Assembly: GCF_000471905.2 (NCBI RefSeq)
Contig: NW_006498435.1
Span: 382,583 to 446,582, forward strand
Source: Amborella trichopoda
Lineage: Eukaryota > Streptophyta > Magnoliopsida > Amborellales > Amborellaceae
Reading direction: 5' to 3'
DNA: 64,000 nucleotides
A model generated the notes under the pieces. The model was not told the DNA's origin, made no database searches, and saw only the letters and a program-made list of their open reading frames with translations. How positions within the stretch are numbered: position 1 is the stretch's first letter; the number at the start of each line of letters is the position of its first letter. Below, piece by piece: positions 11,954 through 23,900 of the stretch. Position numbers and translations under genes: made by a program.

Positions 11954-12959
11954 CTTTTGCGGAAAGCGCTCCTCCTGTAACACAACCAGCAACAGCTGTA
12001 TTTGTGGTGTCATGTTTCGCCCTTGCCTGAAAACGCATCACATAAACTCAACCTGGTTCTTCATCAAAGAAGTATTAATGCTGCAGTAAACAAAAATATT
12101 ACAAGCCAACTAAGACTTTATAATCAAAAAGAGAAAAACTACAAACCAATCAAGAATGTATAATCCGATGGAGAAAATTAATAACAAACCAACCAAGAAC
12201 TTGGCTTTACTTTACCTTCTCAATGACACACTCGGCAGCAGAGAATATCAAACCCATCACAGCAAAAGTCTTGGCTGAACTAAGACTCCTCCTACCCATC
12301 TGTTTCGTTGTGTAAACAAATTGTTGCCTTGCTGTCATTTCCTCTTGCTGTAGAGGATTGTCTAAAGCTCCAAGAAACAGACCCATAAACAGCCCAAGTC
12401 CACCTCCTGTTAGAGAAAATAAAGTACATTTTTATGAACCATAGAAGCCAAAAGGTGAAAACCCAGAAAAATCCCATTGCCCCAATAACAATAACAAAAA
12501 ACCGAGAAAGAAAACTAAGAGAAGCCAGTCTGAGAAGTATAAAGTTAAGAGATATACAATAAAAGCCCAAAAATCATAGCAATAAGACGTAAAAGCCAAA
12601 AATCCTAAAAATTCAGGAAACCCATTGCCCCCCGTAAAAATCCAAGAGGGAAAAAACTCAAATGACATTCTCAGAGAGTAAGATTCAGGAACAAACCGGA
12701 GAAAAAAAAAAAGAAGGCAAAAAAACATTAAAACAAATCGAAATTTCGGAAGGAAAAAGTAGTAAAAAAACCAATAAAAAGAACACAAATTTACAGAGGA
12801 ATTACCCATTACTCCACTGACTACACTTCGAACAGCGCAGTTGTTCCATATGTCTTGGCCTCTGATTTCTTCAACAGTGGGCAAACGCAACGGCTCTATA
12901 GGTTTCTCTGCTTCTTTGGGTCTTGGAGCGGCCCCCACTTCTGAATCGGAGGCCGCCAT
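11954..12959 (-). CDS. TIM22: TIM22, mitochondrial inner-membrane import subunit (three exons seen, 3' end not found)
   Basis: TIM22 is the channel subunit of the carrier translocase that inserts multi-spanning proteins into the mitochondrial inner membrane. Exons on the minus strand are 12,959-12,806, 12,406-12,216 and 12,026-11,954, giving 139 codons plus one base with no internal stop. All visible introns (399 and 189 bp) and the last donor obey GT-AG. Exon 1 begins MAASDSEVGAAPRPKEAEKP and holds the plant-typical LPTVEEIRGQDIWNNCAVRS block. Exon 2 gives GGGLGLFMGLFLGALDNP, the glycine-rich first membrane segment, then the TARQQFVY block. Exon 3 carries ARAKHDTTNTAVAGCVTGG, the Tim17/22/23 family signature. 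Plant TIM22 proteins are about 170 residues, so some 30 residues (usually one short exon with a GCAGF motif) are missing. The exon may lie farther left or be lost. The start is the first ATG, in a good GCCGCCATGG-like context. Confidence 0.85.
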
Positions 12960-13300
12960 GAAAATTTCTCCCTAAAAGTACACAAAATTAGTGGCTCGTG
13001 AATGTCTAAAAGAAGGTATCCAAAAAAATAAAAAAACAGGAAAACCGCTAGGTTTAGGCAATGGTTAAACACCAATGCAACATGAAATGAAGCCAATTTG
13101 CTGACAGCAAGAACGTATCGAGAGAGAGAGCCAAGCGCGGCTGCTTCTCTCTTGGGGTTTGTGTTTTCAGGTCAGTAAATGGCGGTGGCCACGACGGTCA
13201 GGGCCCGAAGCCCGTTGAGCGCGAATAAAGCTGTCGCGAGCTCACACCGGTTCGCAGGGTCGAGGTAAAAAGCATGTTAGAGTTTTAAGGAAATTTGTGA
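12960..13300 (-). promoter_or_regulatory. Presumed 5' UTR and promoter-proximal region of TIM22
   Basis: About 120 bases upstream of the TIM22 start codon are AT-rich leader-like sequence. At about 13,125-13,265 composition switches to an isolated GC-rich patch with several CG dinucleotides and a GAGAGAGAG run at 13,120. Such a patch beside a housekeeping gene fits a core promoter, but no TATA box is evident at a convincing distance and the start site is unknown. Confidence 0.35.
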
Positions 13301-14302
13301 TAAGTGCTCTTTATTTATGCGGTATTAAAAAAAAATGAAAATTATCTAAAATATCTTTTTATTTAAAAAAAAAAGGTTCTAATATACTTTTCTTTTTTTC
13401 AAATTTACTTATGCATCTATTTTCTACAATTAGTTCACACATTTGTCTCACGTAACGTGAAAAAATTCGTTCGTGTGGTTAGATGTGATAATATTTTAAC
13501 ATCAATTGATCCCAGTAAATATTTTCATACCAATTAACAGCTAACTTGTGTGAAAATATTCTCATACCTAATTATAAAAGAGAAATTTTCCACGTTAAAG
13601 GAGAAATATTTTCATGAGAACCAAACATGCCCTATGAAAACAATTTATATAAGGCTGCAACCTTATACTTTAGAAGTAAAGTGCACCTCAAAAATAAGTT
13701 CCAAAGTTGGAAAAGCTTCGAATTGATCATCTTGACTTCAAGATGTATGGATATAAAAAATAAAAAATTTAAGTTTTAAAATAGTGTATTTTAAAACAAG
13801 TTATTTAGACTATCTATTTTCAAGGTTTTCAATTGTTTACAAATCTGCTCAATCTGCTCCATTTTCGAATTTTAAATTTCATAATTAGAGTTGAACATAG
13901 ATTTCAAGCTATTGTAAGGTTTCTAATACCAGAACTACATCTTCCAACAAATTTAGAGATGCACCTTATTTGTATAGTATCAGATGGGCACCTTATACAA
14001 ACCTCGCCCTTCATTCAATGCCCTAAAATAGGTTTGTGATGCTTCCTAAGACCCACTTGTGTTTCAAGAAGCACCCAATGGGGTACTTGGGGTTTAGGTC
14101 CTTGGTGGTCTCAGCATGGAGCTTTACAGACTTTAATAAGTCCACAATGGTGGGAAGCACCCAAGCAGGTGCTGCCATTGCAAACCTCATTGGTCCCTAG
14201 TGCGTGATTGGGAATTGGGACCACCAAATAACAATAATAGTAGACTTACGTGTGTTGCACATATAATCGTAAAAAGACCCTACTAGAAGCATCATACAGA
14301 AT
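13301..14302. other. AT-rich intergenic sequence between TIM22 and the retroelement nest
   Basis: No gene is recognisable. A 68-codon plus frame at 13,833-14,039 has no family features. The phrase AGAACCAAACATGCCCT near 13,617-13,633 resembles the terminal sequence of some plant DNA-transposon MITEs, but a matching inverted partner is not clear. Confidence 0.45.
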
Positions 14303-15184
14303 TGTGACGACCCCGCCCCCTGACCTGATAACGTACAAGCCGGAGGGCAATAGAGTGCAGGACCGCGATGTGAGGTGGCAAACGCTACTCAGGTGGGAGT
14401 GGCTCAGTGCTTATAAAAGGTGGAATCAAGAGCAAACTATGAAAGAAAAATAAAATCCATTCATCATTAACAAAGATTAGACCAAAATGCAAACTCATTT
14501 TCATATACAACCATTCTCCAAAATTTCTTTACAAATAGTTCAAGGCACTAATGGCCCACAAAATACAAGGTAAACAACAACCAACAGCTAAGTGGCACTG
14601 CCACCAAACACCTACCATTGAAAGCTTCCAAAGTCCCTTCACCAACTCCAAACTTTATGCGTCTCAACGCACCGATCAACTGCCCTCTCCCTCTAGGGTT
14701 AGAAACTATCACTCTACAAGGATGAAAAATGAACAGAATGAGCTAATAGTCATTTTATCTTTAGCAGAACATAAACACCTACAAAGCACATAATGCACAC
14801 AATAGAAGCTAGAGAGGCCTACTCCTGAAATAGAATCCCCATTGCTTAGGCCAAGCCAATCCTGTAGCTTGAAACTTCTACCTTCATTCAAGACGAAAGA
14901 CAATGACACATGGGTAACTCACTTTGTACTGTCCTCACACACACACATCCCCAGTGTGTTTTGGGGCTTTCGATAGGCGGTGGCCTTGCAAGACACGACT
15001 TTCTCCTTATGCCCTTCGGGTGAGAGGGCGTTACACTACCATTGGATGTCCCTATGCGTAGTGCCTATAACATTTGGGGGGGGGGGGTGACCCTCTCTGT
15101 TACTCAGTTTCACCTCCCAACCCCATTCTTATCATTGGGGTCGGGGCACAATCAGTAATTGCTGACATAATAGTGTCCAACTAT

Positions 15185-15500
15185 TAATGGGTGTCCCATT
15201 GCATAGCGGTCAGTGTCACAGTATAACGGTATCACAAATATAAAAGAGTATAACAATATCCACTACCAATGGGTGTCCCATTGTGTAGTGATCAGTATCA
15301 CAACGTTTCACAGTATAACAATATTCACTATCAATAGGTGTCCCATTGCATAATAGTCAGTATCACAATATATCACAGTATAACTGTATCACAGTATAAA
15401 ACAATATAACAGTACCTACTACCAACGGGTGTCCCATTGCATAAGGGTCAGTGTCATAGTATATCACAGTATAGCAGTATCACAATATAAAGCAGTATAA
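15185..15500. repeat. Tandem repeat with GGGTGTCCCATTGCATAG core
   Basis: The core recurs at 15,189, 15,271, 15,335 and 15,427 (spacing 82, 64 and 92), each followed by CAGTGTCACAGTATAAC-like AC/TA-rich filler of variable length. It lies inside the Tekay LTR. Related TGACCCATTGCATAG sequence occurs at about 62,470 in the right-hand copy, so the repeat belongs to the LTR family. Confidence 0.7.
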
Positions 15501-15889
15501 CAATGTACATAAAACATCAAGCTTTAAGTTCACATATATTTTACTATTCCTTTCCAGGCTATTCAGAAGCAATCATAGTATCATAAACGTGCATATACGA
15601 CATTTCAAGGCAGTTGATTTCATCTCCTTTGTTTAGATTAATCATTACATCACTTGTATAATTCATGCACAATTTGGGGATATACTATTCATTTCATTAG
15701 TGGTATACATATATACACACCGAGGCATGGTATCCGATTCATAAAAAATCCCAATTGAATCCCAATATTAACTTAAAACAGACCTGTCAATCATTTATTC
15801 AACAAAAATTTTCAGTCACTTGATCAATTGAAAGCGTAGTGCGAAAAAGGGGTTTAGTTCAAAATTTTCTACAATTTCTCATAGGGATG

Positions 15890-16703
15890 TACAATAATAA
15901 ACAGGAACGTAATTTTTGATCTATTTAAAATTTAGAGATGGTTCCAAAATCAATTTCACATTAGACGTACATATCTTTCAAATTGGGGTGGTTTGAAAGC
16001 GTCTGGATCCCGTTTGACCAATCAAAAGCTCTGTATAATGGATGTATACTATCTGAAATCTGTTGTACATTTGTGACAGTGACATGTCCTATTTAGCAGA
16101 GTTAAAATGTCAATCTATTAGGCATTTTAAGATGGTTTCAAAACAAAAGTTCAAGTGAAAATATTTCCAACAAAGTAAGTTTGAAAGCATTTGAACTCCA
16201 TTTGGTCATTCAAAAGTTCATGATAACAGAAATGACAGTTCTTGAAATTTAGTGAAATCTATCAACAGTGACATGCTCTCACAAATTAATGCATAGCTTT
16301 CAATCTAAAAGGAATTTTGAAATAATTTCAACATGTAACTTTAATCATACATAGAGATCTTTCAAATGACAGTGATTTGAGAGAAATTGGACTCAATTTG
16401 GTTAGTCAAAACTCATGGCAACATAGGCGACAATTATAATTTTAGAGAAAACTGTTAGCAGTGACATGCTTGCAGAATTGGAAACGTAACTCCTCATTTA
16501 TAAAGAACTTGTACAAGTTTAAACATGAACATCATAATAGACACATATATCTTTCTAATGGAAGTTATATGAAGTCATTTGAACCTTATTTGGCTATTCG
16601 AAAGCTTGTTACAAAAACATGAATATTTTTGAAAATTCATATTGTGCACATGACATGCCTCAAAGAATGCTAAATAACTTTCAATTCACAGTAGATAACA
16701 TAT
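15890..16703. repeat. Roughly 190-bp tandem repeat within the Tekay LTR
   Basis: A CAGTGACATG-like landmark recurs at about 16,077, 16,266, 16,459 and 16,646, spacing 189, 193 and about 188. Between landmarks the order of phrases is the same: a TCTTTCAAATG-like word, TTTGAAAGC, a TTTGG-TATTCAAAAG word, then AAATC/CTGT. Units have diverged strongly, so this is an old internal amplification. Element 1 interrupts the array at 16,704. Confidence 0.65.
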
Positions 16704-17891
16704 TGTTTACGACAAAAATCTGACAGATCTTCCAATGAAGATCTCTCGAATTTTAACTCCTTAAACTAATTTAAAAGATGTAAATAAAGTGGTAGAAAAA
16801 GTGGGACAGATCGAATTTATATCTGAGGCCAGATTTGCCGGGAAACGAGCATATCTACTCTCAGATTTGTGGCAGAGCTAGCATGATCCAGAGCATTAAA
16901 ATATGATTTTTAAGACGAGTTAATAGATAAAAAATAAATAAAAGAAGTAAAACAGTAAAAAGAAGAAGAAAGAGAGAGAAAGAAATAATACCAAACCGGG
17001 GCAGATGGCTCGAGATTCCTAAGCCTTCAAGGGCTTTTTCGTATCAAAACTGGTCCTCTTTGCCTCTCTGATTTGGATGTTGACCAATAGATCTCTAGTG
17101 TAACGGGTTAGATCTAGGGTTGTGTCATAATTCTAGTTTTGATCTAGGGTTTTTCTGCCCTAGGGGGTTAGGACTTTAGGAGGTTAGGGTTTCTCTCTTC
17201 TAGGGTTTTCAATCTAGAGATTTTTCTAAAGTTGTTGATCTTTTTCAGGGTCTGGAGGATAATTTCCTTGGTTTTCTAAGGGTTTTATGATCTCCAAAGG
17301 TTGAATATGAATTTTGATTTTCTTTAATTTTTTTGGGATTTTTGGGGATTTTTTCTAAATTTTTAAAATTTTTTAAGGTTTTTCCTATTTTTTGTATTTT
17401 TAGGTAATTTTCCTAATATCGAGAATTTTTAAGGTTTTTTTGGTCTCTTTTTCTCTCTCTTTTTGGATAGGGAGGGGGGGTATTTATAAGATTCAGTTAG
17501 TGATTTTTCCTAAATTGTTTGGAGTTTTTTTGAATTTTTTTTTTTTATCTTGAAGTTTTAGCCTTATCTAATTAAAAGAAACGTGTTTACTACATCATCA
17601 GATGCGTTGACTGCATCATCAACTCACGTTTGGGCCTGTCGGGCTTGTTATAGCTCGGCCCATGCCCCGACAATTAGGTCTCACAAGGACTAAATTGTCA
17701 TTTATTATATCATTTTATCCGTAGGTCCGATTCAAGCGATTCTTGGACTATTGGAAAGCTCTTAAGCTCTACTTAAAATTGGAATAGGATTTGGATAGTT
17801 TTGGGGTAATTAAATTGGGTCTACTGGGATAATGTGTTTTAAGGGTTCAGAAAACTATAGAATTAGTCAGATTTAAAATGGGGTGTGTACA
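16704..17891 (-). repeat. Element 1 LTR, left (3' LTR)
   Basis: Begins TGTTTACGAC and ends GGGTGTGTACA. It matches 22,710-23,900 from end to end apart from scattered differences, including the shared GGATTTTTTC-rich middle and the TTTGGGGTAATTAAATTGG stretch near its right end. Confidence 0.85.
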
Positions 17892-18030
17892 GTTGCCCCT
17901 ATTTGGCACTCATTATCCTTCAAGGGACAGGTGAGTAGCAAAGAAGTAGATACTTTGACATTCTCTATCCTTCGAGGGGCACACCAACTATCCCTCCAAG
18001 TCATTACGCTCACCGAGCTCACCCATCTAG
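17892..18030 (-). repeat. Hairpin-type repeats next to the Element 1 polypurine tract
   Basis: Two units containing CTATCCTTCGAGGGG-like sequence occur at about 17,925 and 17,963. The word CCTTCGAGGG is nearly self-complementary. The same unit occurs at the corresponding place in Element 2 (28,970-29,130), four times, so it is a family feature of the 3' end of the internal region. Confidence 0.6.
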
Positions 18031-18589
18031 GGCATTTTTCCTCCTAGGGTTTTCGGCATAAGATGTCGGTGAGTTGCACAAGCTTGAAACTCGAGTTGGA
18101 TTTTCTAGCCATGCACTTAACGTCAAGGGTTTTTGTAGTTTGAGTTTTAACTCTGGCATTTTCTTTGATCTCCTTAGGGTTTCCTAAGGCTGTCTATAGG
18201 AAAAGGCTTTCTATAGGAAGAGACTTGTTTAGCCGAATCTGAAGTGAGAGACAAGGCAGCAACGCGGCAATCGCGACAATGCAGTAATCATCATATACGA
18301 GTGTCCAAGCTCCTTCATTTTTTAAAGATTTCTTTTAGAATTTTTTAAAGTAGGGGGAGATTTGAAATAGAACCCAGATCAAGGACAGGATACGCTTTTA
18401 ACATAGAAATTAAAGTCTTTGGAAAACACAAGACATATAGTTAAAATTTTGAAAAGAGAAAGATATTTCGATAAACAAGGTTGGTTAGCAGTTTTAACTC
18501 CTGCAACTATAGAGCCCTCTAAGCAGTTTAGTGTCATGCAACGATGGACCATACACCCAACCCTTTTACGTCAATACAGGGATAGACGG

Positions 18590-19375
18590 AATCCATCGAA
18601 CAGAGTGGTTGTGCCCTAAATACACCCGACCTTTTTCGTTATACAGGGCTAGACGGTACCTGCCTCGGCTCTTTTATGTTGCAAGAGTTTGATATTTTTC
18701 CATCGAACATGGTGGTTGTGCCCTGGATACACCCGACCTTTCACGTCATATGGGGCTAGACGATACCTGTCTCGGCTCTTACGTCGCACGAGTTTGACTT
18801 TTTTCTATTGAACAGGGTAGTTGTGCCCTAGATACACCCAACCTTTCACGTCATACGGGGCTGGACGACCCTTGTCTAGGCTCTTTTACGTCATACGAGT
18901 TTGATGTTTTTCTATTGAATAGGGTGGTTGTGTCCTGGATACACCCAAACTTTCAAGTCATACGGGGTTGGATGGTCCCTATCTCGGCTCTTTTACGTTG
19001 CACGAGTTTGACGTTTTTTCAGTCTCGACTCTCTAACGTCGCATGAGTTTGACGTTTTTCCTATATCGACTTTTTAAGGTCGCATGAGTTTGACGTTTTT
19101 CCTGTCTCAGCTTTTTAAAGTCGTACGAGTTTGACGTTTTTTTTTTTTTGTCTCGGCTCTTATGTCAAACGAGTTTAACGTTTATCATGTCTCTTGACAC
19201 TTATCCTGTCTTGGCTCTGTTACATCGCACGAGTTTGACGTTTATCCTGTCTCTGCTCTTTAACGTCGGATGAGTTTGACACTTATCCTGTCTCGACTCT
19301 TTACATCGCATGAGTTTGACATTTATCCTGTCTCGGCTCTTTTTTGTCTCATGAGTTTGACGTTTTCTAAATTGG
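18590..19375 (-). repeat. Minisatellite in the 3' region of Element 1 (about 115-bp then about 41-bp units)
   Basis: From 18,590 to about 18,960 units of roughly 110-120 bp repeat GGTTGTGCCCTGGATACACC with ACGTCATACGGGGCT. From about 18,965 to 19,370 the unit shrinks to about 41 bp (TGTCTCGGCTCTTTACGTCG then GAGTTTGACG), with the GAGTTTGACG word at 19,004, 19,045, 19,086, 19,127 and 19,171. The short unit is contained in the long one, suggesting stepwise amplification. Confidence 0.75.
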
Positions 19376-20202
19376 ACTTTGGGACGTCGTACGCACACAC
19401 GGGGATGAGCTTGCCTCATTTTGCCTCAGGGGATCCAGTCGAAAGAAAAATGCTCCTAAACTAGCCAATATCGTTATTAACGAGGTTCACCCATCTCCGA
19501 TATGTGGTAGTTGGTAGTTATACTCATAAAACCATGGAGTGCCTGGCTAGTTTCAAGCCTTCATAACAGACGTATGAAGTTGGCTTTGAGAACGAGGCCA
19601 GATTGACTAACAGTTTAACTTCTTGTAGTGATGAAGAAAATGTTTTCTAAAATGGTTTTGGAAACCATCAGATTGAAAAAGTGCTTTTAAAAGGGATGGG
19701 CCTTACAGTTTTTCCCCATGTGGCCCCTTTGGTGGTCATTTTCTTTATTATATTTTACTCAAAGATGATGAAAGGATTTCCTTGTGGGTTGTGAGAATTC
19801 AAAAGTCTCGAAATTGTCTTTTTACCTTTGGAGCTTTCATCCTGTGCTTCTCTGGTCCATGAGGAGTTCTTTGGATTCTTATTGAGCTTCCATTTTGGAG
19901 AGGTCCCAATGTTCTTCCAGGATTCATCGAAGTCACTTCGATTTTCCATTCATATCACTTTCCTGCATCTTTTTGAGTTGGTTCTGTTGGGAACCTGCAG
20001 GGTTTAGGAGGAGTCTTCATCCATAAGGTTTGCTTGTGCCGTATTGTTGGAACTTGCAAGTACTTGAGTGTTTTTTAATCAAAAGCTCCTTCTTGGAGAT
20101 TTTTTGTTTTTTAACCCCTGATGCTCTTTCAGGTTTTCACCACGTTCATATTTTTTCTTTTTTGTATTGCCATTTCAAGTTTTCACCACTCTTTTGAGCC
20201 CG

Positions 20203-21640
20203 TTACGGGTAGTATTTTTTGAGATACATCGCATTGATGGGGTCGTTGAACTCGCACTCTTGATTCTTGATCTTGTAAGAATTGCCTACATGCACTCCGG
20301 TGACCATAAATGACTCCTCCCAATTAGGTTTGAACTTGCTTAAAGGGTGTGGGTTTGCAGGAGTGTGAGAGATTTTCTTGAGTACCATGTCCCCTTCCCT
20401 GAACTGTCGAGGAACAACTTTGCTTTGATATGCCCTCTCGATTCATCTAGAGTGATGTGTGGTTGAGCATACATTGTTATCCAATGCCAGTTCAAGGGCT
20501 CACCGATCAATGTTTGTGAAAAGATGGCCTTCAGTTGGTTAGGCTTGTCTCGCAAAGCTTGAATGGAGAGGAGGTACGCGTTGACGTGAGTATCTGGATC
20601 GCTCTTCCCATTGAACTCGTTCTAAATTATGTGACGATAAATCCCAGGGGAAGGCCTTCTATGCCTTTAAGGGTCTCATGAACATAGGCCTTTGGGGGTA
20701 GAATTTCATGCATGCTCAATCTTACAAGCATATCCTGCATTGCTTTTAAGGTGTTTTCTTGTTGAGTATTTGGCATGGCAGTAGGCCCACTGGTTGGTGG
20801 GTTCCCAAGCGTAGACTGACAAGTTGAAACTTGGGGTATATATTGATCTGCATGGGCCTGAGATTGATGAACCGCAGTCACTGAAGCGGTTTGATACATT
20901 GGTGCCTGAGGGGCGTACTGATCCATAGGTATCGCCACCGGTTGCGGAAATTGCATGGTTTGTTGGACCGGATGAGCTAAAGGGACCGATTGAAGAATCG
21001 ACTAACTTGGCTGTGCTAAGGGTTGACCTATACCACTAAGTTGGTTTGGGATCGGCCTGTAAGCTAGGGCATGAACAATGTAACCTAGGTCAATTAGACT
21101 TTTGAGGGCAGTTTGGACGCTTATCTCGCCTAAGGGTCTGTTTGAGTTGACACCTATGCTTCGTACAGTGTTCAAGACATCATGAGCTGTACTATGGTGG
21201 CTCGAGGTTGGATTGGCTCCCCTAGACCGAGGTGGGTCTTGGTATTGAGATCGCTTCACCTTAGAGATATCGTGGTTCAAGTTACGGGAATTGTCTTTAG
21301 ATGTTGCAAGAATTTCTTCCCTCACTCGACTTCTACTTTGGTTGCCTAAAATCCCCTGTAGGATGACACCTGGTTGGACTCCCTGACTATTCAAGGTTTT
21401 TTGGGCAGAGCCAGCTTTTTGAGCTACACAGATCTCATGATTAGGAGTGGATGCTTGAGACTCTGCCTCTAATTGAAGACTTGGGCATTGGATAATGGAT
21501 TGTCATGAGGTCTGTCGATAACCCCAAGGGATTGCAGCCTAGTCCTTAGGTTTGGGCAGGTTAAGCTTAGAGTCAGCCGTGGAGTAGTCATCATGGTCGT
21601 CTTGAGTGACTGACATGGTGATTGGTTTTGGCTAGGTTCT
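20203..21640 (-). pseudogene. Element 1 gag remnant with the end of integrase
   Basis: From right to left on the minus strand there is a Met-start region like that of Element 2 (near 21,617), a proline- and glutamine-rich segment (about 20,627-20,956) and a gag capsid-like segment with QLKAIFSQTLIGEPLNWHWI. The last recognisable part (about 20,203-20,440) is integrase C-terminal: FKPNWEESFMVTGVH, ending AMYLKKYYP, the same ending as the pol of Tat B. The coding region is a broken fossil with several breaks and no RT core. Confidence 0.65.
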
Positions 21641-22688
21641 AAAATCTAGACTTAGGTAAGATATAAACTCGACGACTTAGGACAAACCTAGCCTGACACT
21701 AGTTACAAAAACCTTAGCTAAGACCTAGGCTATGACTAGACTGGAACCTAGACTTATTAGACTCAATGAATTTTGGTTAAGACCCTGAACTAAGGTAAGC
21801 CTAGTCTAGCTCTAGAGGCAACTCTTAAGCTTATACCTATGTTATAACCTAGACTAAGATCTAGATTAGATGGTGCACGAGTCTTGGCTCGGACCAAGAG
21901 TGGGTCTAGGTTTGGAGGGGTAAGCAACCCTAATGTATTGTTTCTAATTTTTTTTATATTTTTAATTTTGATGAAACACAGTTAAACTAAGTATGGTGAA
22001 AGCAGGGAAAATATGATTTCAGTCAAAATTAACAAACTAAAATAAAATCAAAAGAGCAGAAACATAACAGATCTATCTAAAGTAAAATATTTTTTTATAT
22101 TTTTTAAATTTTTATTTTAGGTAAAAAATTGGTCAATAGGGAGCCAAAAGTCCCTTAAATTGTCCTGTGGGCGTCCCAAAATTTTTCTGGGACACTTGTA
22201 GTTGGGCGACACGGGTGGGGTCATTGAGGCAGCATTAGTGGTGTCGTCCTTGCCGCGACATGGTCGGTGTCGCCTAAAAAATTATTGTTTTTTATATTTT
22301 TATCTTGTTAATATTGATAAAATAAGACTACTTTAAACTTGGAAGAAGCAGGAAATAAAAATAGTTATGATTAAATAAATAAAAATAGTAAAATAGAAAA
22401 GCCTAGATTGAACTAAAAAATATTTTTTTGGTATTTTTTAAAATTTTATTTTGATTCGAATTTTTTTTTGTAATCACAAAAGAGTCCGTAGAACATATCT
22501 ACAAAGTTCTAGAGGTTTCTGAGACCTTTAAATTTGGGCGACACTGGGAGTGTCAGTTAGAAAAGGAAGGGTTTCAAGCCGAAACCCTGAATTCTGGTCA
22601 CAACCAACTTTTCAGGCCTTTTGTGACTGAAAAAAGTGAAAAACAGTAAATAAAAAGCTTTTTTTGAAGCTTGGATCAACTCGAAATA
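21641..22688 (-). other. Element 1 leader with inverted GGGCGACA / TGTCGCC modules
   Basis: Non-coding region between primer-binding site and gag. It consists of AT-rich blocks (poly-T, TATTTTT words) alternating with short GC-rich inverted modules at about 22,203-22,275 and 22,533-22,560. The layout parallels the longer leader of Element 2. Confidence 0.6.
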
Positions 22689-22708
22689 CCCCCATGGTGG
22701 GTGCCAAA
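22689..22708 (-). other. Primer-binding site of Element 1
   Basis: Read on the minus strand as TTTGGCACCCACCATGGGGG, one base inside the right-hand LTR. It closely matches the Element 2 site TTTGGTGCCCACCGTGGGGC. TGG-starting sites of this form pair with the CCA-ending 3' end of a host tRNA; I cannot name the tRNA with certainty. Confidence 0.75.
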
Positions 22709-22709
22709 T

Positions 22710-23900
22710 TGTTTACGATGAAAATCTGACAGATCTTTCGATGAAGATCTCTCGAATGTTAATACCTTAAACTAGTTAAAAAGAAGTGGTAGAGAAAGTG
22801 GGACATATCGAATTTATATTTGATGGTAGATTTACCCGGTAACGAGCAGATCTACTCTCAGATCTGTGGCAGAGCCAACATGACCCAGCGCATTAAAATA
22901 TGATTTTTAAGACAAGTTAATAGATCAAAAATAAATAAAATAAGTGAAACAGTAAAAATAAAAAGAAAGAGAGAGGAAGAAATAATACCAAACCGGGAGG
23001 GATAGCCCGAGATTCCCGAGCCTTCGAGGGCTTGCTCGTATCAGAACCGGTCCTCTTTGCCTCTCTGATTCAGATGTTGACTAGCAGATTTCTAGTGTAA
23101 AGGGTTAGATCTAGGGTTGTTATGCTCTAATTGTAGTTTTGATCTAGGGTTTTTGTGCCCTAGGTCTAGATTTTCTCAATATTTGGGGTCAGGATTTCAG
23201 GAGGCTAGGGTTTCTATCGTCTCTAACGTTTTCAATCTGGAGATTTTTCTAAAACTGTCGGTCTTTTTCGGGGTTTAGAGGAGAATTTCCTTAGTTTTCT
23301 AAGGGTTTTGTGATCTCCAGATGGTGAATATGAATTATGAGATATTCTCTAATTTTTTGGGATTTTTCTTGAATTTTTAGGAATTTTTTAAGGGTTTTTC
23401 CTATTTTTGGGTAAATTTCCTAATTTTGGGAATTTCTAAGGCTTTTTTGGTCTCTTTTTCTCTCTCTTTTTAGGTTAGGAAGATGTGGTATTTATAAGAT
23501 TCAATTGGTGATTTTTCTTAAATTTTTTGGAGTTGTTTTGGAATTTTTTGAAGTTATTTTGAAGTTGTAGCCTTATCTAATTAAAGAAAACGCATTTACT
23601 ACATCATCGAATGCGTTGACTGCATAATCAGCCTCCGTCTGGGCTAGTCAAGCATGTTACAGCTCGGCCCGCGGCCCAATAGTTGGGTCTCACAGGGACT
23701 AAATTGTTATTTATTATATCTTTTTCTCCGTTGGTCCGATTCAGGCGATTCTTAGACCGTTGGAAAGATCTTGGGCTGTAATTCAAATTGGGATAGGATT
23801 TGGTAGTTTTGGGGTAATTAAATTGGATCTATTAGGATAATGTGGTCTTAAGGGTTTAGAAAACCATAGAATTTATGAGATTTAAAATTGGGTGTCTACA
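22710..23900 (-). repeat. Element 1 LTR, right (5' LTR)
   Basis: Begins TGTTTACGATG and ends GGGTGTCTACA, 1,191 bp. It is flanked on its left by the primer-binding site and on its right by resumed Tekay LTR sequence. Confidence 0.85.

Larger units (their letters stand above)
16704..23900 (-). mobile_element. Element 1: Tat-related Ty3/Gypsy LTR element, gag-bearing, lacking most of pol
   Basis: The LTRs are 16,704-17,891 and 22,710-23,900 (1,188 and 1,191 bp), similar over their whole length, and bounded by TGTTTACGA and TGTGTACA or TGTCTACA. A primer-binding site on the minus strand follows the right LTR and a purine-rich GGGGCAAC tract precedes the left LTR, so the element runs right to left. 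The internal region is 4.8 kb: a leader (about 21,640-22,688), gag remnants (20,340-21,640), the last part of integrase (about 20,203-20,440), then a long 3' region with tandem repeats. No reverse transcriptase was recognised. It is broken in several places. It sits in the Tekay LTR. Flanks CATAT and ATCAT do not form a clean target duplication. Confidence 0.8.

Noticed and set aside
12432-12959. 175-codon minus frame that continues TIM22 exon 1 without splicing
   Set aside because: After residue 51 the frame is phenylalanine-rich intron sequence. A consensus donor at 12,805 and exon 2 at 12,406 restore the TIM22 family sequence.
12896-13096. 66-codon minus frame overlapping the TIM22 start
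   Set aside because: It lies in a different frame over the leader and exon 1 and has no family features.
13440-13640. Possible MITE, because of an ACCAAACATGCCCT-like end
   Set aside because: No convincing inverted partner or target duplication could be located.
15060-15500. Possible CRISPR-like array, because of regularly recurring GGGTGTCCCATT cores
   Set aside because: Spacing is irregular (82, 64, 92), spacers are similar to one another, and the setting is a plant LTR. It is a tandem repeat.
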